From Lysobacter terrestris (GTDB taxonomy: Bacteria; Pseudomonadota; Gammaproteobacteria; Xanthomonadales; Xanthomonadaceae), in NCBI RefSeq assembly GCF_014489475.1, contig NZ_CP060820.1:310001-374000 (forward strand): a stretch of 64,000 nucleotides of DNA. The letters are read 5' to 3'. A program made the position numbers and the translations under genes. Positions 6,783 to 15,396 of the stretch are shown in pieces. The first letter of the stretch is position 1. Every line of letters begins with the position of its first letter. The notes under the pieces were generated by a model, which worked only from the letters and a program-made list of their open reading frames with translations, was not told where the DNA came from and made no database searches.

Positions 6783-9700
6783 TCAGTCCCTCAGGATTTC
6801 GCGCCAGGAGACGCGGTGCGGCGCCGTTCCGGGCGGATTGATCGGCGGATCGGCCTTGCCGCCCTGCGAACCGCCGACGACCGCGATGGCACGGCCGGGG
6901 CCACGGATGATGATCGGCTTGGTCAGCATGCCGATGCCCGGATCCATCGAGCCGACGACGACCTTGCCCGAGCCGTGCGTGAGCGTGTCCTTGTCGTCGA
7001 ACACGCCATCGCCGTTGCTGTCGAAGAACGGGGCCTGCAGGCTGGTCCCGGTGAACGCATCCAGCGCGTTGAGATACCCCTTGCCGCCGGCGTCGCAGGC
7101 GTTGCTGGTGGGCGGGATGACGCTGGCGAAGAACAGCGCGGTGCCATCGATCAAGGGCCGGTTGACCACGCGTTCGCCGGCGACGGGCTTGGCGAGGTCC
7201 AGGTACCAGCCGCGCTTGCCGGCAGGCAGCGTATCGGCCGGCTCGAAGCCGCGATTGCCGGTCGCGGTGTCGACGACGGCGATCGTGCGTTCCTGCAGCT
7301 CCGACTTGGCGATCACGTCGCTGTTGTCGTCGATCAGGCCGTACATCGACTGGATGCTGTTGTCGGTCAGGTCGGCCTTGGTCATCAGGCTGCCGGTACC
7401 CGCGAACACCCAGCGTTTGCCGGTCACCGGATCGCCGGCGAGGGCGAGGTCGGCGGTGATCGGCTGGCCCGACGGCGCGGTGAAGAAGGGACGGCCGCTG
7501 AAGGCGATGCTGCCGGTGCCGCCGGTGCGGAAGTCGAACTTCCAGACATTGCCCTTCAGGTCGCCGGCGAAGACGTAGTCGACGGTGCCGTTGCCGTCCT
7601 CGTCCCAGCCGCGCGGCGAGGACAGGCCGTTGTCGCCGGCCACGCCGGTGTCGATCTCCTGCAGCAATGCGCCGGTGGCCAGGTTGACCACGAACAGCAC
7701 GGCTTTCCCGCTCGCGCTGTTGATGCCGTTGCCGAAGATGGCGACCACGGTGCCGTTGTTCAACGTGGCGATCATCGGCTCGCCGAGCACGTAGCCCATG
7801 TTGGCGCCGCTGTTGCGCTCCCACAGCACGTCGCTCGTGCGGAAGCGGGTCGGATCGGTCACGTCCAGGGCGTAGACGCCCTTGCCGCCACGCCCCAGCG
7901 TTCCGATCAGGTAGTTCTTGTCGGCAGTGACCGACCGCGTGGAAACGACGATCGGCCCGTCCACGAAGTACTCGTGCGAGTACTGCGGGCTGCTCAGCGT
8001 CGCCAGCTTCGCGAAATCGATGCCCGCCGGCACGTAGGCGAACCGCTCCACGCCGGTCAGGGCATCGAAGGCATGCAGCATGCCGTCATTGGCGCCGACG
8101 AAGATCGTCTCGGTGTCCTTCACGTACATCGGGGACGAGTTCACGATGTCGCCCAGCACCGAGGTACGGTCGCGCAACTGGCCCTTGTTCTGGCGCTCCT
8201 GGCTGCGCTCGCCCTTGAGGTAGGCCACGTTGTCGGCGCTGCCCACCGGTGCGACGGGACGCGTGGACTGGTTGAGCAGGCTGGCCTGCGCGGCGGTCGG
8301 GAACGCGACACCCGCGCTGCCATCCCACGTCACGAACGTGCGGCCGCTGGTGGGCATCAGGCTTGAGGCTTTCCACGTCGGCGTGTCGGAGACACCGGTC
8401 GGCGACGCGTCGTAGGCCGCGAGTTCGCCGCTCCACTGGCCCGACACGTAGCTGGCCTGGTAGACGCGCGTGTTGGTGATGAACGAGGTGCTGTTCGCGG
8501 TCACGTTCGACGCCGAGCCCAGGCGCTCGGCCACCGTGGCGAATGCCTGCAGCAGGCCTTCGGTGAATTCCTTGGTGTTGCTCGCCACCAGGAACCCGCC
8601 GCGGCCGTTGACGCTGGCATGCCACAGGTCGTCGATGCGATCGGCGTTCTCGCCGCCGTTGATCGGATCGGGCCAGTGCTTGGTGCCGTTCTTGATCGAA
8701 TCGAAGTCGTTCTTGGGATCCAGCCGGCCCTTCAGGCCGATCGAGACGCCGAAGGTCACCATGTGCTGCCAGAACGACGGATCGGCGAACGACTCGGGGA
8801 CGTTGTTCTCCAGGTCGGCGCGCAGGTCGCGCTTCCAGTAGTGCATCGCCACGTCGGCCAGGGTGTCGCCGCGGGATTTTTCCGCGGTCTCGACGAAATT
8901 GTCCCGGTAGGGATTCGCCGGCTTGTAGGTGTAGTCGTCCTTGGCGCTGCCTTCGGGACGCAGGATCGTGGCGCCGTCGGTGCCGTCGGCATCGCCGACG
9001 CTGGTGTAGTCGTCGGTGCTGTTCCAGAAGCCGTCGGTGGTGAGGATGGCGAAATTCTGGCGGCAGCTGATCTGCGCCGTTCCCGCCTGCGGCCCCCACG
9101 GCCCCGCCGTGCCGGTCTGCGAGAAGTAGTCGCCGGCGCGTTGCAGCGCACGATGCAGCGGCGTGCTGTTGTTGCCGCGCGCGGCCTGCAGGCGCGCGAA
9201 CCAGGTGTCCTTGTTCGCGCCGCGGAACAGGCCTTCGTCCGATCCGACCGGGATGTCGTACGGGATGCCGGTGGTGTTGCGGTTGATCGTGTCCAGGCCG
9301 ATGCGCAGCTTCTCGCCGACCCGGCTCAGGGCTTCGCTCGCACCCGCCTTGGCGACCTTCATGCGGCTGCGGTGGTAGGAGTACCAGGTGGCGAAGTTGG
9401 CCATTTCGGTCGCTTCGTCGCGGCCCGTCACCGGCGTCGCGAACGTGCATTCGCGCCAGCCGTCGTCACCGTTGTTGCCACCCGCGCAGCCGGCATTGGA
9501 TTCGCCGCGGTTCTTCGACGACAACTTGCCCCACTCGCTGCGCACCACGCGCAGTTCGCGGTTCACCCAGCGGATCTGGTAACGGTGGAAGTCGCCCGCG
9601 TCGGTGCTGGTCAGCACGGCGTCGGACTTGGGGACGTAATAAGTCTTGGTCGACTCGGAGAGGTCCACCTCGTCGCTCAGCAACGCGGTGTGGCGGTAGG

Positions 9701-10103
9701 CGTGCGTGTAGGACGTGCCGTCCGTGAAGCGGGTGCCGTCGGACTTGATCCAGGGTTTGTAGACGGTCGCGGGGTTGTAATAGATCGTGTTGTGGCCGTA
9801 GGACGCGTGCTTGATCTGCCGGTCGTCGAGGTCGCCGCTCGCACCCGTGCCCGAGTCGTACTTGTCGTCGGACAGCGCCGCGGGCATGGCGATCAGGTTC
9901 ATCGAACCCGAATCGTCGAGGATGAAGCGGACGTTCGCGGGCGGATATTCGGCCTGCGACTGCAGGGGCACGTTCGGGATGATCACCGCGTAGCCCGGGG
10001 CCGCCGCCAGCGTGGCGAGGAACGTCACGGCAGCCGCAAGCAGCCGCCCCTGCAGTTGCCGGCGAGCGGCGGCACGGCTGGACTTCGAGAAGGAGGTAGA
10101 CAT
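6783..10103 (-). CDS. pilY1: Type IV pilus tip adhesin PilY1
   Basis: A 1106-residue secreted or outer-surface protein that primes pilus assembly, acts as adhesin and helps control retraction. A signal peptide (to about residue 39) is followed by a von Willebrand-like start with the metal site FILDDSGSM (residues 60-68). The C-terminal half is the PilY1 beta-propeller (VGANDGMLHAFDALTG, GGKGVYALDVTDP), with Ca-binding loops DEDGNGTVD and DSNGDGVFDDKD. I start at ATG 10103, which has GGAG 8-9 bases upstream and gives a 13-base gap after pilX; an ATG at 10130 would lie inside pilX. Position between pilX and pilE is standard for xanthomonads and pseudomonads. Confidence 0.95.
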   Translation of the reverse strand: MSTSFSKSSRAAARRQLQGRLLAAAVTFLATLAAAPGYAVIIPNVPLQSQAEYPPANVRFILDDSGSMNLIAMPAALSDDKYDSGTGASGDLDDRQIKHASYGHNTIYYNPATVYKPWIKSDGTRFTDGTSYTHAYRHTALLSDEVDLSESTKTYYVPKSDAVLTSTDAGDFHRYQIRWVNRELRVVRSEWGKLSSKNRGESNAGCAGGNNGDDGWRECTFATPVTGRDEATEMANFATWYSYHRSRMKVAKAGASEALSRVGEKLRIGLDTINRNTTGIPYDIPVGSDEGLFRGANKDTWFARLQAARGNNSTPLHRALQRAGDYFSQTGTAGPWGPQAGTAQISCRQNFAILTTDGFWNSTDDYTSVGDADGTDGATILRPEGSAKDDYTYKPANPYRDNFVETAEKSRGDTLADVAMHYWKRDLRADLENNVPESFADPSFWQHMVTFGVSIGLKGRLDPKNDFDSIKNGTKHWPDPINGGENADRIDDLWHASVNGRGGFLVASNTKEFTEGLLQAFATVAERLGSASNVTANSTSFITNTRVYQASYVSGQWSGELAAYDASPTGVSDTPTWKASSLMPTSGRTFVTWDGSAGVAFPTAAQASLLNQSTRPVAPVGSADNVAYLKGERSQERQNKGQLRDRTSVLGDIVNSSPMYVKDTETIFVGANDGMLHAFDALTGVERFAYVPAGIDFAKLATLSSPQYSHEYFVDGPIVVSTRSVTADKNYLIGTLGRGGKGVYALDVTDPTRFRTSDVLWERNSGANMGYVLGEPMIATLNNGTVVAIFGNGINSASGKAVLFVVNLATGALLQEIDTGVAGDNGLSSPRGWDEDGNGTVDYVFAGDLKGNVWKFDFRTGGTGSIAFSGRPFFTAPSGQPITADLALAGDPVTGKRWVFAGTGSLMTKADLTDNSIQSMYGLIDDNSDVIAKSELQERTIAVVDTATGNRGFEPADTLPAGKRGWYLDLAKPVAGERVVNRPLIDGTALFFASVIPPTSNACDAGGKGYLNALDAFTGTSLQAPFFDSNGDGVFDDKDTLTHGSGKVVVGSMDPGIGMLTKPIIIRGPGRAIAVVGGSQGGKADPPINPPGTAPHRVSWREILRD

Positions 10104-10116
10104 GGATCGGCTCCGA

Positions 10117-10665
10117 TCAGGGGACCGCATAGACGGACTGCAGCATCACTTCGGCGCGGCCTTCGGCCTGGCTGAGCGCGGTGATGCGGTAGCGGCTTTC
10201 GGTGCCGCTGCAGCTGCTTTCGCCGATGACGTTGCTGGTGGTGCAACTCGAGCGCGGCGGCACGTTGCTGGCGAGCAGCTCGACGATGTAGCGCGGGCGC
10301 GCGGTCTGCCCGCCGAGTGTGACGACGGCCTGCGGCGCGTCGTTCCAGACCGATGCGTCGTCCCACACCGGGGCCGCCGCAGGATCGGGCTTGGCGCACA
10401 GCCCCTTGGCACAACCCGAAGCCGGCAACGCGGGCTTGGTCGCCGCGAGCAGCTCGCCCTCGCGCAATGCGGCTTCCGCCGCCTGGAAGGCCAGGCTGCG
10501 GTCGCGGACGCTCGCGCTCATGTTCTCTTCCATCAGCGTGCCGCGCAGGCTGGCCAGGCCGATCATCGCGGCCACCAGCAACAACAGCAGCACGATGATC
10601 AGCGTGCTGGCGCCGCGCTGCCGCTGCGGGCCGGTCCTGGCCGCGCGCCGGGTATATGCGTTCAT
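10117..10665 (-). CDS. pilX: Pilus assembly protein PilX
   Basis: A 182-residue minor-pilin-like protein of the tip complex. The N-terminus RQRGASTLIIVLLLLLVAAMIGLASLRGT carries the prepilin hydrophobic helix. It has the atypical G-A-S-T-L leader of PilX proteins and lacks the Glu+5 of classical pilins. The EENMSASVRDRSLAFQAAEAALREGE helix that follows is very characteristic of PilX. The C-terminal domain has several Cys. It overlaps the pilW stop as ATGA, so it is translationally coupled. Confidence 0.93.
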   Translation of the reverse strand: MNAYTRRAARTGPQRQRGASTLIIVLLLLLVAAMIGLASLRGTLMEENMSASVRDRSLAFQAAEAALREGELLAATKPALPASGCAKGLCAKPDPAAAPVWDDASVWNDAPQAVVTLGGQTARPRYIVELLASNVPPRSSCTTSNVIGESSCSGTESRYRITALSQAEGRAEVMLQSVYAVP

Positions 10666-11750
10666 TGGGCGTGATTCCGGATGGTGACGATCAACTGCAG
10701 GTGGCGTTGGATCTGGTCAGCGACAGCGGGCTGATCCGCTTGCAAGGTCAGGTCCAGGCGCACGGCGACCACGCGATCCGAGGCCCAGTCCGCGACCGTG
10801 ACCGCGCTGGCATCGACATAGCCGCCGGCCCCGGCGAGCAGGTACTGCAGGCCCATGTCGCGCACGCCTTCGACGATCTCGTTGTTGTCGACGACGAGCG
10901 CGCCGGCGTTGTTGCGCAGGCTGGACTGGTAGAGGGAGCGGCCGCCGTTGCCGTTCGCGCCCACGTACCAGCGCGTCATGCGCATCCGCGCGATGATCGC
11001 CGGCCACACGTCCTCGGCCTCGTTCTTGATGCCATCGTCGTCGCCGTCGCAGCCGCCGCCGGCAAACTTGCCGCGATAGCAGCCGTAGGCGTACTGGTTG
11101 CCGTTGGTCGTGCAGTTCACCGGGCTGCTGAAACCCAGGCCCTTGCTGCAGTTGCCCGGCGTGCCGGTGCCGTTGTTGTGGACGATGGTGTTGTTGATGC
11201 CGGGCTGCGCGTTGGTGACCTGGAACACCGCGACCTGGGCAAAGTCGCAGGCCAGCACGACGTCGCCGTTCGAAAGACCGTGATCGACGGTGCCGACCTT
11301 GAACTGCGCCGACGTCGGGTTGTGGCTCACGATGCTCACGCCGGCCATCGCCGACTTGAGCTCGATGGCATCGGTGCCGGCGATGCGCTGCGCCGTCGCG
11401 GTGCCGAAGGCACTGCCCGGGAACGCCTCGGTGCCCTCGTAGCCGCGGATGCCGGCCGTGAAGTCCGTGTACCACAGGCTCGCCGGATTCTTCAGCACGT
11501 TGTAACGGGGCAGGTTCTTCTCGCAGGGATTTCCCGCCGCTTCGCGCATGTCGCGCGACATCAGCTCGTAGGCCACGCGCAGGTTCTCCTGCACGCGGCC
11601 GAGGCTCTCGGCCGTGCCGTAGGTGCGGCTGGTCGAGAGGAAGACCGTAATGGTCGCGCCGGTGACGATCAGGCCCGCCACCAGCGCGACCATCAGCTCG
11701 ACCAGGGAGAAGCCGCGCGCGCGGCGGGCATTGGGTGCGTGCTGGTTCAT
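10662..11750 (-). CDS. pilW: Type IV pilus minor pilin PilW
   Basis: A 362-residue minor pilin with cleavage motif RRARGFSLVELMVALVAGLI and Glu at +5. The extended helix TSRTYGTAESLGRVQENLRV leads into YELMSRDMREAAGNPC, the usual PilW motif. The large C-terminal domain holds paired Cys and a D/G-rich segment (CDGDDDGIKNEAED), possibly a metal-binding loop. PilW joins PilV, PilX, PilE and FimU/FimT in the tip complex that carries PilY1. Both ends overlap neighbours by ATGA. Confidence 0.94.
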   Translation of the reverse strand: MNQHAPNARRARGFSLVELMVALVAGLIVTGATITVFLSTSRTYGTAESLGRVQENLRVAYELMSRDMREAAGNPCEKNLPRYNVLKNPASLWYTDFTAGIRGYEGTEAFPGSAFGTATAQRIAGTDAIELKSAMAGVSIVSHNPTSAQFKVGTVDHGLSNGDVVLACDFAQVAVFQVTNAQPGINNTIVHNNGTGTPGNCSKGLGFSSPVNCTTNGNQYAYGCYRGKFAGGGCDGDDDGIKNEAEDVWPAIIARMRMTRWYVGANGNGGRSLYQSSLRNNAGALVVDNNEIVEGVRDMGLQYLLAGAGGYVDASAVTVADWASDRVVAVRLDLTLQADQPAVADQIQRHLQLIVTIRNHAQ

Positions 11751-12214
11751 AGGCGCGTCACGGTCCTGGTCGTGTAACTGGAATCGCCCTTGGCGCGCTC
11801 ATCGCTCCACTGCACCGAGATCTCGCACTCCACGCTGCCGCACACGACCATCGCGCAGGCCGATTCGCCCAGGTCCCGTTTCAGCGAGCCGATCCAGTTG
11901 GCCAGGTCGCTCATGGCCAGCGAGGTCGGATCCGGCGCGGCGCAGGTCATCGTCGTCAGGTTGTACTTGCCGATGCGCGCCGCATCGCGGTTGGCGCGCA
12001 TGGCATCGAGGATGGCGTAGGTCTGCACGGTCGCCTGGCTGCGCGAGAGCGAACTCTGGCTCTTCTTCAACGTCGCCATCTGCAACGCGGCGATGCCGAG
12101 CAGGCCGAACGCTAGGATCACCGTGGCGATCAGCACTTCGATCAGGCCGACGCCTGCGGCTTGGCGGGGATGACGGAAGCCATGCCCCCGCCTCCTGCGG
12201 ATTGCGGTGCTCAT
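11747..12214 (-). CDS. pilV: Type IV pilus modification protein PilV
   Basis: A 155-residue minor pilin. The leader RQAAGVGLIEVLIATVILAFG has the prepilin glycine and Glu+5, followed by LGIAALQMATLKKSQSSLSR and AILDAMRANRDAAR, the signature of PilV. Start at 12214 overlaps the fimT stop (ATGA) and the stop overlaps pilW (ATGA). The unusually basic N-terminus (RRRRGHGFRHPRQ) is longer than most leader peptides. Confidence 0.93.
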   Translation of the reverse strand: MSTAIRRRRGHGFRHPRQAAGVGLIEVLIATVILAFGLLGIAALQMATLKKSQSSLSRSQATVQTYAILDAMRANRDAARIGKYNLTTMTCAAPDPTSLAMSDLANWIGSLKRDLGESACAMVVCGSVECEISVQWSDERAKGDSSYTTRTVTRL

Positions 12215-12789
12215 GGGACATCTCCCGGCGTGATGCATTTGCCCGCCGCGTTCTTCCTGCTGACGCGGATCCTGCTTCCTGCAGAAATGCTGACGGTGCT
12301 TTCGTTGTCCTGCGGTTGGGTCGTGGGCAGGCACACGCCGACGGCGGCGTTGAGCAGGCTGCCGCCCGCATCGCGCGCCATGCCGTCGGCATTGAAGGTG
12401 ACCCTGCTGTTCAAGGCGGCGCTGCCGAGCAGCTGCACGCTGCCGGTCACGCTGGCGCGCCGGATGAGGCGTTCGCTGGCTGCGTACTGGCCATCCCGGT
12501 TGGCGTCGAGGAAGACGATCCAGCCGCTGGCATCGACGGCCTGGCACGAGGGGACCGCCGCGTTGGGATCCGCGCTCATGCACGCGACCGCGCGTCGGTT
12601 GAAGCGGACCGCAGCGATGCGCGCCGATTGCAGGGTGGCGATGGTTTCGTTGGCCGCCGCGCGCAGGCGGTTGCCGTTGACGACGCCCTGCAGCGCCGGC
12701 ATCGCGGCAACCGCGAGGATCGCCAGCACCGCCATGGCGACCATCAGTTCGACGAGGGTGAAGCCCTGCGGCGGTAGACGGCGAGGCAT
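12211..12789 (-). CDS. fimT: GspH/FimT family minor pseudopilin
   Basis: A 192-residue minor pilin of the GspH/FimT family and first gene of the pilus-tip operon. The prepilin motif PPQGFTLVELMVAMAVLAIL has cleavage after Gly and Glu+5. The helix continues NGNRLRAAANETIATLQSARIAAVRFN, typical of FimT/GspH. It has family features such as GWIVFLDANRDGQYAASE. The start at 12789 gives a normal short leader (MPRRLPPQG); an in-frame ATG at 12948 would add 53 residues with no family resemblance. In Xanthomonas and Acinetobacter FimT is also linked to DNA binding during natural uptake, but I see no direct evidence of that here. Confidence 0.9.
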   Translation of the reverse strand: MPRRLPPQGFTLVELMVAMAVLAILAVAAMPALQGVVNGNRLRAAANETIATLQSARIAAVRFNRRAVACMSADPNAAVPSCQAVDASGWIVFLDANRDGQYAASERLIRRASVTGSVQLLGSAALNSRVTFNADGMARDAGGSLLNAAVGVCLPTTQPQDNESTVSISAGSRIRVSRKNAAGKCITPGDVP

Positions 12790-13136
12790 GCCGGTCGCCG
12801 AAAACGCGGCCGGTCGCACGGTCGCGCCGGCGCCGTTCGTGTCGTTGGCAGCAATCGCAACTGACCGGCGTGGGAGCGAGCAACGCCTTGCCGCCATGGC
12901 AAGCGTGATCGCCTGTCCGACCTGTGCGCCCCGGTTATCCCCGTGCATCCTTTCCCCCGCGTTTTCGATCGCCCCCCGGCGATGGCCCGACCGTTCATCG
13001 GACCGACCTGCGGTATGAATTTACCGACAAAACCGCAGGAAATACCGACCAGCGGTCGGACAATACCCGTATTCGTGCGTTCTGTCACAAACATCCGGGG
13101 GGCTCGCCGCGGGCTCGGGCAAGGGGCGAGTCGAGG
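12790..13136. other. Intergenic region upstream of the pilus operon
   Basis: About 350 bases without a credible gene, between fimT (minus) and the terminator of the cold-shock gene. It must hold the promoter of the 6.4-kb pilus operon. No clear sigma-70 or RpoN (GG-N10-GC) pair is obvious. The clearest structure is an inverted repeat at 13045-13059 with several nearby ACCGAC half-sites. Confidence 0.5.
13045..13059. promoter_or_regulatory. Inverted repeat, possible operator upstream of fimT
   Basis: CCGACC-AGC-GGTCGG, a perfect 6-bp inverted repeat. Further copies of the ACCGAC half-site lie at about 13003 and 13023. It looks like a dimeric-regulator site or a leader hairpin; nothing ties it to a named regulator. 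Confidence 0.35.
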
Positions 13137-13166
13137 CAAAAAGAAAACCCGGCCGAAGCCGGGTTT
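13137..13166 (-). terminator. Rho-independent terminator of the cold-shock gene
   Basis: On the minus strand a 9-bp stem (13145-13153 with 13158-13166) closes a stable TTCG tetraloop and is followed by a TTTTCTTTTT tract. It lies about 40 bases after the csp stop. Confidence 0.9.
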
Positions 13167-13204
13167 CAAGAATCCTGTTCGCGGGCGAACCGCGCCGGGA
13201 CTAA

Positions 13205-13411
13205 TTACATCGGTTCGACGGCGTCAGCCTGCAGGCCCTTCTGGCCCTGGACGACGGTGAACGTGACCTTCTGGCCTTCCTTCAGGCTCTTGAAGCCCTG
13301 GCTCTGGATCGCGCGGAAATGCACGAACACATCTTCGCCGTTCTCACGGCTGATGAAGCCGAAGCCCTTGGCGTCGTTGAACCACTTGACGGTACCGGTT
13401 TCGCGGGACAT
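13205..13411 (-). CDS. CspA-family cold-shock protein
   Basis: A 68-residue single-stranded nucleic-acid-binding beta-barrel. It starts [20 protein letters not shown] and contains both RNA-binding motifs, KGFGFI (RNP1) and VFVHF (RNP2), with conserved W and F residues. Such proteins act as RNA chaperones. The ATG at 13411 is fixed by AAGGAG 8-13 bases upstream; an in-frame GTG at 13447 would only add leader sequence. A hairpin in the transcribed leader (13445-13460) and a long gap to the next gene fit a structured 5' UTR. It ends with a strong terminator, so it is monocistronic. Confidence 0.95.
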   Translation of the reverse strand: MSRETGTVKWFNDAKGFGFISRENGEDVFVHFRAIQSQGFKSLKEGQKVTFTVVQGQKGLQADAVEPM

Positions 13412-13444
13412 TAACTTGCTCCTTGGAACGTTTGCTGGTTGAGA

Positions 13445-13460
13445 CACGACCTGCGTCGTG
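13445..13460 (-). promoter_or_regulatory. Hairpin in the csp 5' leader
   Basis: CACGAC-CTGC-GTCGTG, a perfect 6-bp stem with a 4-base loop. It lies about 34 bases upstream of the csp ATG and just upstream of its ribosome-binding site. Cold-shock mRNAs often carry temperature-responsive leaders; that this is one is inference. Confidence 0.4.
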
Positions 13461-13673
13461 TGCTGGTTCGCAAGGAGGAAGCGAGGTGCAACGATGTAGC
13501 GATCGATGGATCAACCGCATCGGGCCACGGTTCACGGTGACCCTGGCAAACACAGCGCCCGCACGGTACCCCGGGATTGGTGAAAATGCAACGACGCGGG
13601 GGCGGGCCTTGCGACACCCCTATTAGCTACCCAAATACCCGGATCCAAAGGGAAAAAGACCAAGGGAAAAGGA

Positions 13674-14177
13674 ATGGAATTGCAGACCCTGTATTACGTA
13701 CTGGCGGTAGTGATGATGGTGGTCGGAATCGCGGGGACGGTGCTGCCTGCCCTGCCCGGCTTGCCGCTGGTATTCGCCGGCATGTTGCTGGCCGCCTGGG
13801 CGGGCGGATTCGCACAGGTTGGCGGCTGGACGATCGCGGTCCTGGCGATCCTGACGCTGCTGTCCTTGGGCATCGACTTCATGGCCACGGCCTTCGGCGC
13901 GAAACGTGTCGGTGCCAGCAAGCCGGCGCTCGTCGGCGCGGTCCTGGGCACGTTCGCCGGCCTGCTGTTCGGCATCGTCGGCGTGTTCGTCGGACCGTTC
14001 GTGGGCGCGCTGCTGGGCGAGCTGGTCTGGCTGCGCCGCGTCGGCGGGCGCGAGCTCGGCCAGGCCACCAAGGTCGGCCTGGGCACCTGGCTCGGCATCG
14101 TCGTGGGCACGATCCTCAAGCTGGGCGTCGCCTTCGTCATGGTCGGCCTGTTCACCGTCGCGTGGTTCGTCAAATGA
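13674..14177 (+). CDS. DUF456 family integral membrane protein
   Basis: A 167-residue, very hydrophobic protein with about four to five transmembrane helices. It shows the DUF456 start (YYVLAVVMMVVGIAGTVLPALPGLPLVFAGMLLAAW) and glycine-rich helices (GAVLGTFAGLLFGIVGVFVGPFVGALLGEL). Function unknown. AAGGGAAAAGGA before the ATG is a strong ribosome site. The stop overlaps the pldA start as ATGA, so the outer-membrane phospholipase is translated by coupling to it. Confidence 0.88.
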   Translation: MELQTLYYVLAVVMMVVGIAGTVLPALPGLPLVFAGMLLAAWAGGFAQVGGWTIAVLAILTLLSLGIDFMATAFGAKRVGASKPALVGAVLGTFAGLLFGIVGVFVGPFVGALLGELVWLRRVGGRELGQATKVGLGTWLGIVVGTILKLGVAFVMVGLFTVAWFVK

Positions 14178-15328
14178 GGGCCGCCCTTGCGACGGCCCTC
14201 CTCGCGGCCGCAGCCCCTGCGCTCGCGGCAGACGCGGGCGATTCGACGCCCATCCCGGAGGCGTGCGTGGCGATCACGGTCGATGCCGACCGCCTGGCCT
14301 GCTACGACGCCGCGATGAAGCGCGGGAAGTCCGACACCCTGGCCGCCGACCAGGCCGCCAGCGCGGCGCGCGCCACCAAGGAAGTGATCCAGCAGTACGA
14401 GCACCTGGAACGCCAGACGCTGCCGCCCAAGGAACGCACGCGGCGCGTGGTCAGCGACCTGTTCCGCAAGGAATCGGGCTCGGTCTTCGACGAGCGCATC
14501 GCCAATGCGGGCAAGGGCTCGCTGCTCGACAGCCGCTGGGAGCTGGCGAAGGATTCGAAGCTGGGCACGTTCAACTTCCGTGCGTACAAGCCGGTCTACC
14601 TGCTCCCCGCGTTCTGGAGCAGCAATCCGAACGAGCTGCCCACCTCATCGAATCCGTCGCGCGTGCCGCCGCAACGGCAGGCGCTGAATAAAGTGGAAGC
14701 CAAGTTCCAGCTCAGCTTCAAGACCAAGATCGCGGAGAACCTGTTCGGCGACAACGGCGACCTGTGGGCCGCGTACACCCAGAGCTCGCGCTGGCAGGTC
14801 TACAACGCCGACCAGTCGCGGCCGTTCCGCGAGACCAACTACGAGCCCGAAGTCCTGCTGGCCTTCCGCAACAACTACTCGCTCGGCGGCTGGCGTGGGC
14901 GGATGTTCGCGGTGGGCGTCAACCACCAGTCGAACGGACGCGCCGATCCGATCTCGCGCAGCTGGAACCGCGTCGTCGCCAACATCGGGCTCGATCGCGA
15001 GGATTGGGCGGTGATGATCCGTCCGTGGTGGCGGATTCCCGACGGTCGCAACGAGGACGAGAACCCCGGCATCGAGGACTACATCGGCCGTGGCGACATC
15101 ACGCTCGTGCACCGCCGCAACGACCACGAGCTGGCCCTGATGGCGCGGCACTCGCTGCGCACCGGCGATGCCTCGCACGGCGCGCTGCAGTTCGACTGGG
15201 GCTTCCCCATCAACCGCACGCTGCGCGGCCACGTGCAGGTGTTCGACGGCTACGGCGAGAGCCTGATCGACTACAACCACCGCGCCTGGTACCTGGGCGT
15301 GGGCGTGTCCCTGCTCGAGTGGTACTGA
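14174..15328 (+). CDS. pldA: Outer-membrane phospholipase A1 (OMPLA)
   Basis: A 384-residue outer-membrane beta-barrel phospholipase that hydrolyses phospholipids misplaced in the outer leaflet. The signal peptide is MRAALATALLAAAAPALA. The catalytic triad is visible in GVNHQSNGRADPISRSWNR: His251, Ser253 and Asn265, with the same H-S and H-N spacing as E. coli His142/Ser144/Asn156. The mature part begins with about 100 residues that are longer than in enterobacterial OMPLA, a form common in xanthomonads. The start ATG overlaps the DUF456 stop. A 13-bp hairpin follows the stop. Confidence 0.94.
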   Translation: MRAALATALLAAAAPALAADAGDSTPIPEACVAITVDADRLACYDAAMKRGKSDTLAADQAASAARATKEVIQQYEHLERQTLPPKERTRRVVSDLFRKESGSVFDERIANAGKGSLLDSRWELAKDSKLGTFNFRAYKPVYLLPAFWSSNPNELPTSSNPSRVPPQRQALNKVEAKFQLSFKTKIAENLFGDNGDLWAAYTQSSRWQVYNADQSRPFRETNYEPEVLLAFRNNYSLGGWRGRMFAVGVNHQSNGRADPISRSWNRVVANIGLDREDWAVMIRPWWRIPDGRNEDENPGIEDYIGRGDITLVHRRNDHELALMARHSLRTGDASHGALQFDWGFPINRTLRGHVQVFDGYGESLIDYNHRAWYLGVGVSLLEWY

Positions 15329-15347
15329 TCGGCTGGGGCTGATCGCG

Positions 15348-15376
15348 CCGTGAAGACGCCGGCGGCGTTTTCACGG
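15348..15376. terminator. Long hairpin between convergent pldA and amidohydrolase
   Basis: A 13-bp stem (15348-15360 with 15364-15376, one G-T wobble, 3-base loop) between two convergent stops. It lacks a clear T tract on either strand, so it may be a weak intrinsic terminator or an mRNA 3'-end stabiliser. Confidence 0.55.
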
Positions 15377-15396
15377 CGGCCGTCACCGCAACGCGC

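Noticed and set aside
6708-8366. Plus-strand open frame of about 550 codons inside pilE/pilY1
   Set aside because: Antisense to PilY1, with no ribosome site or recognisable domain.
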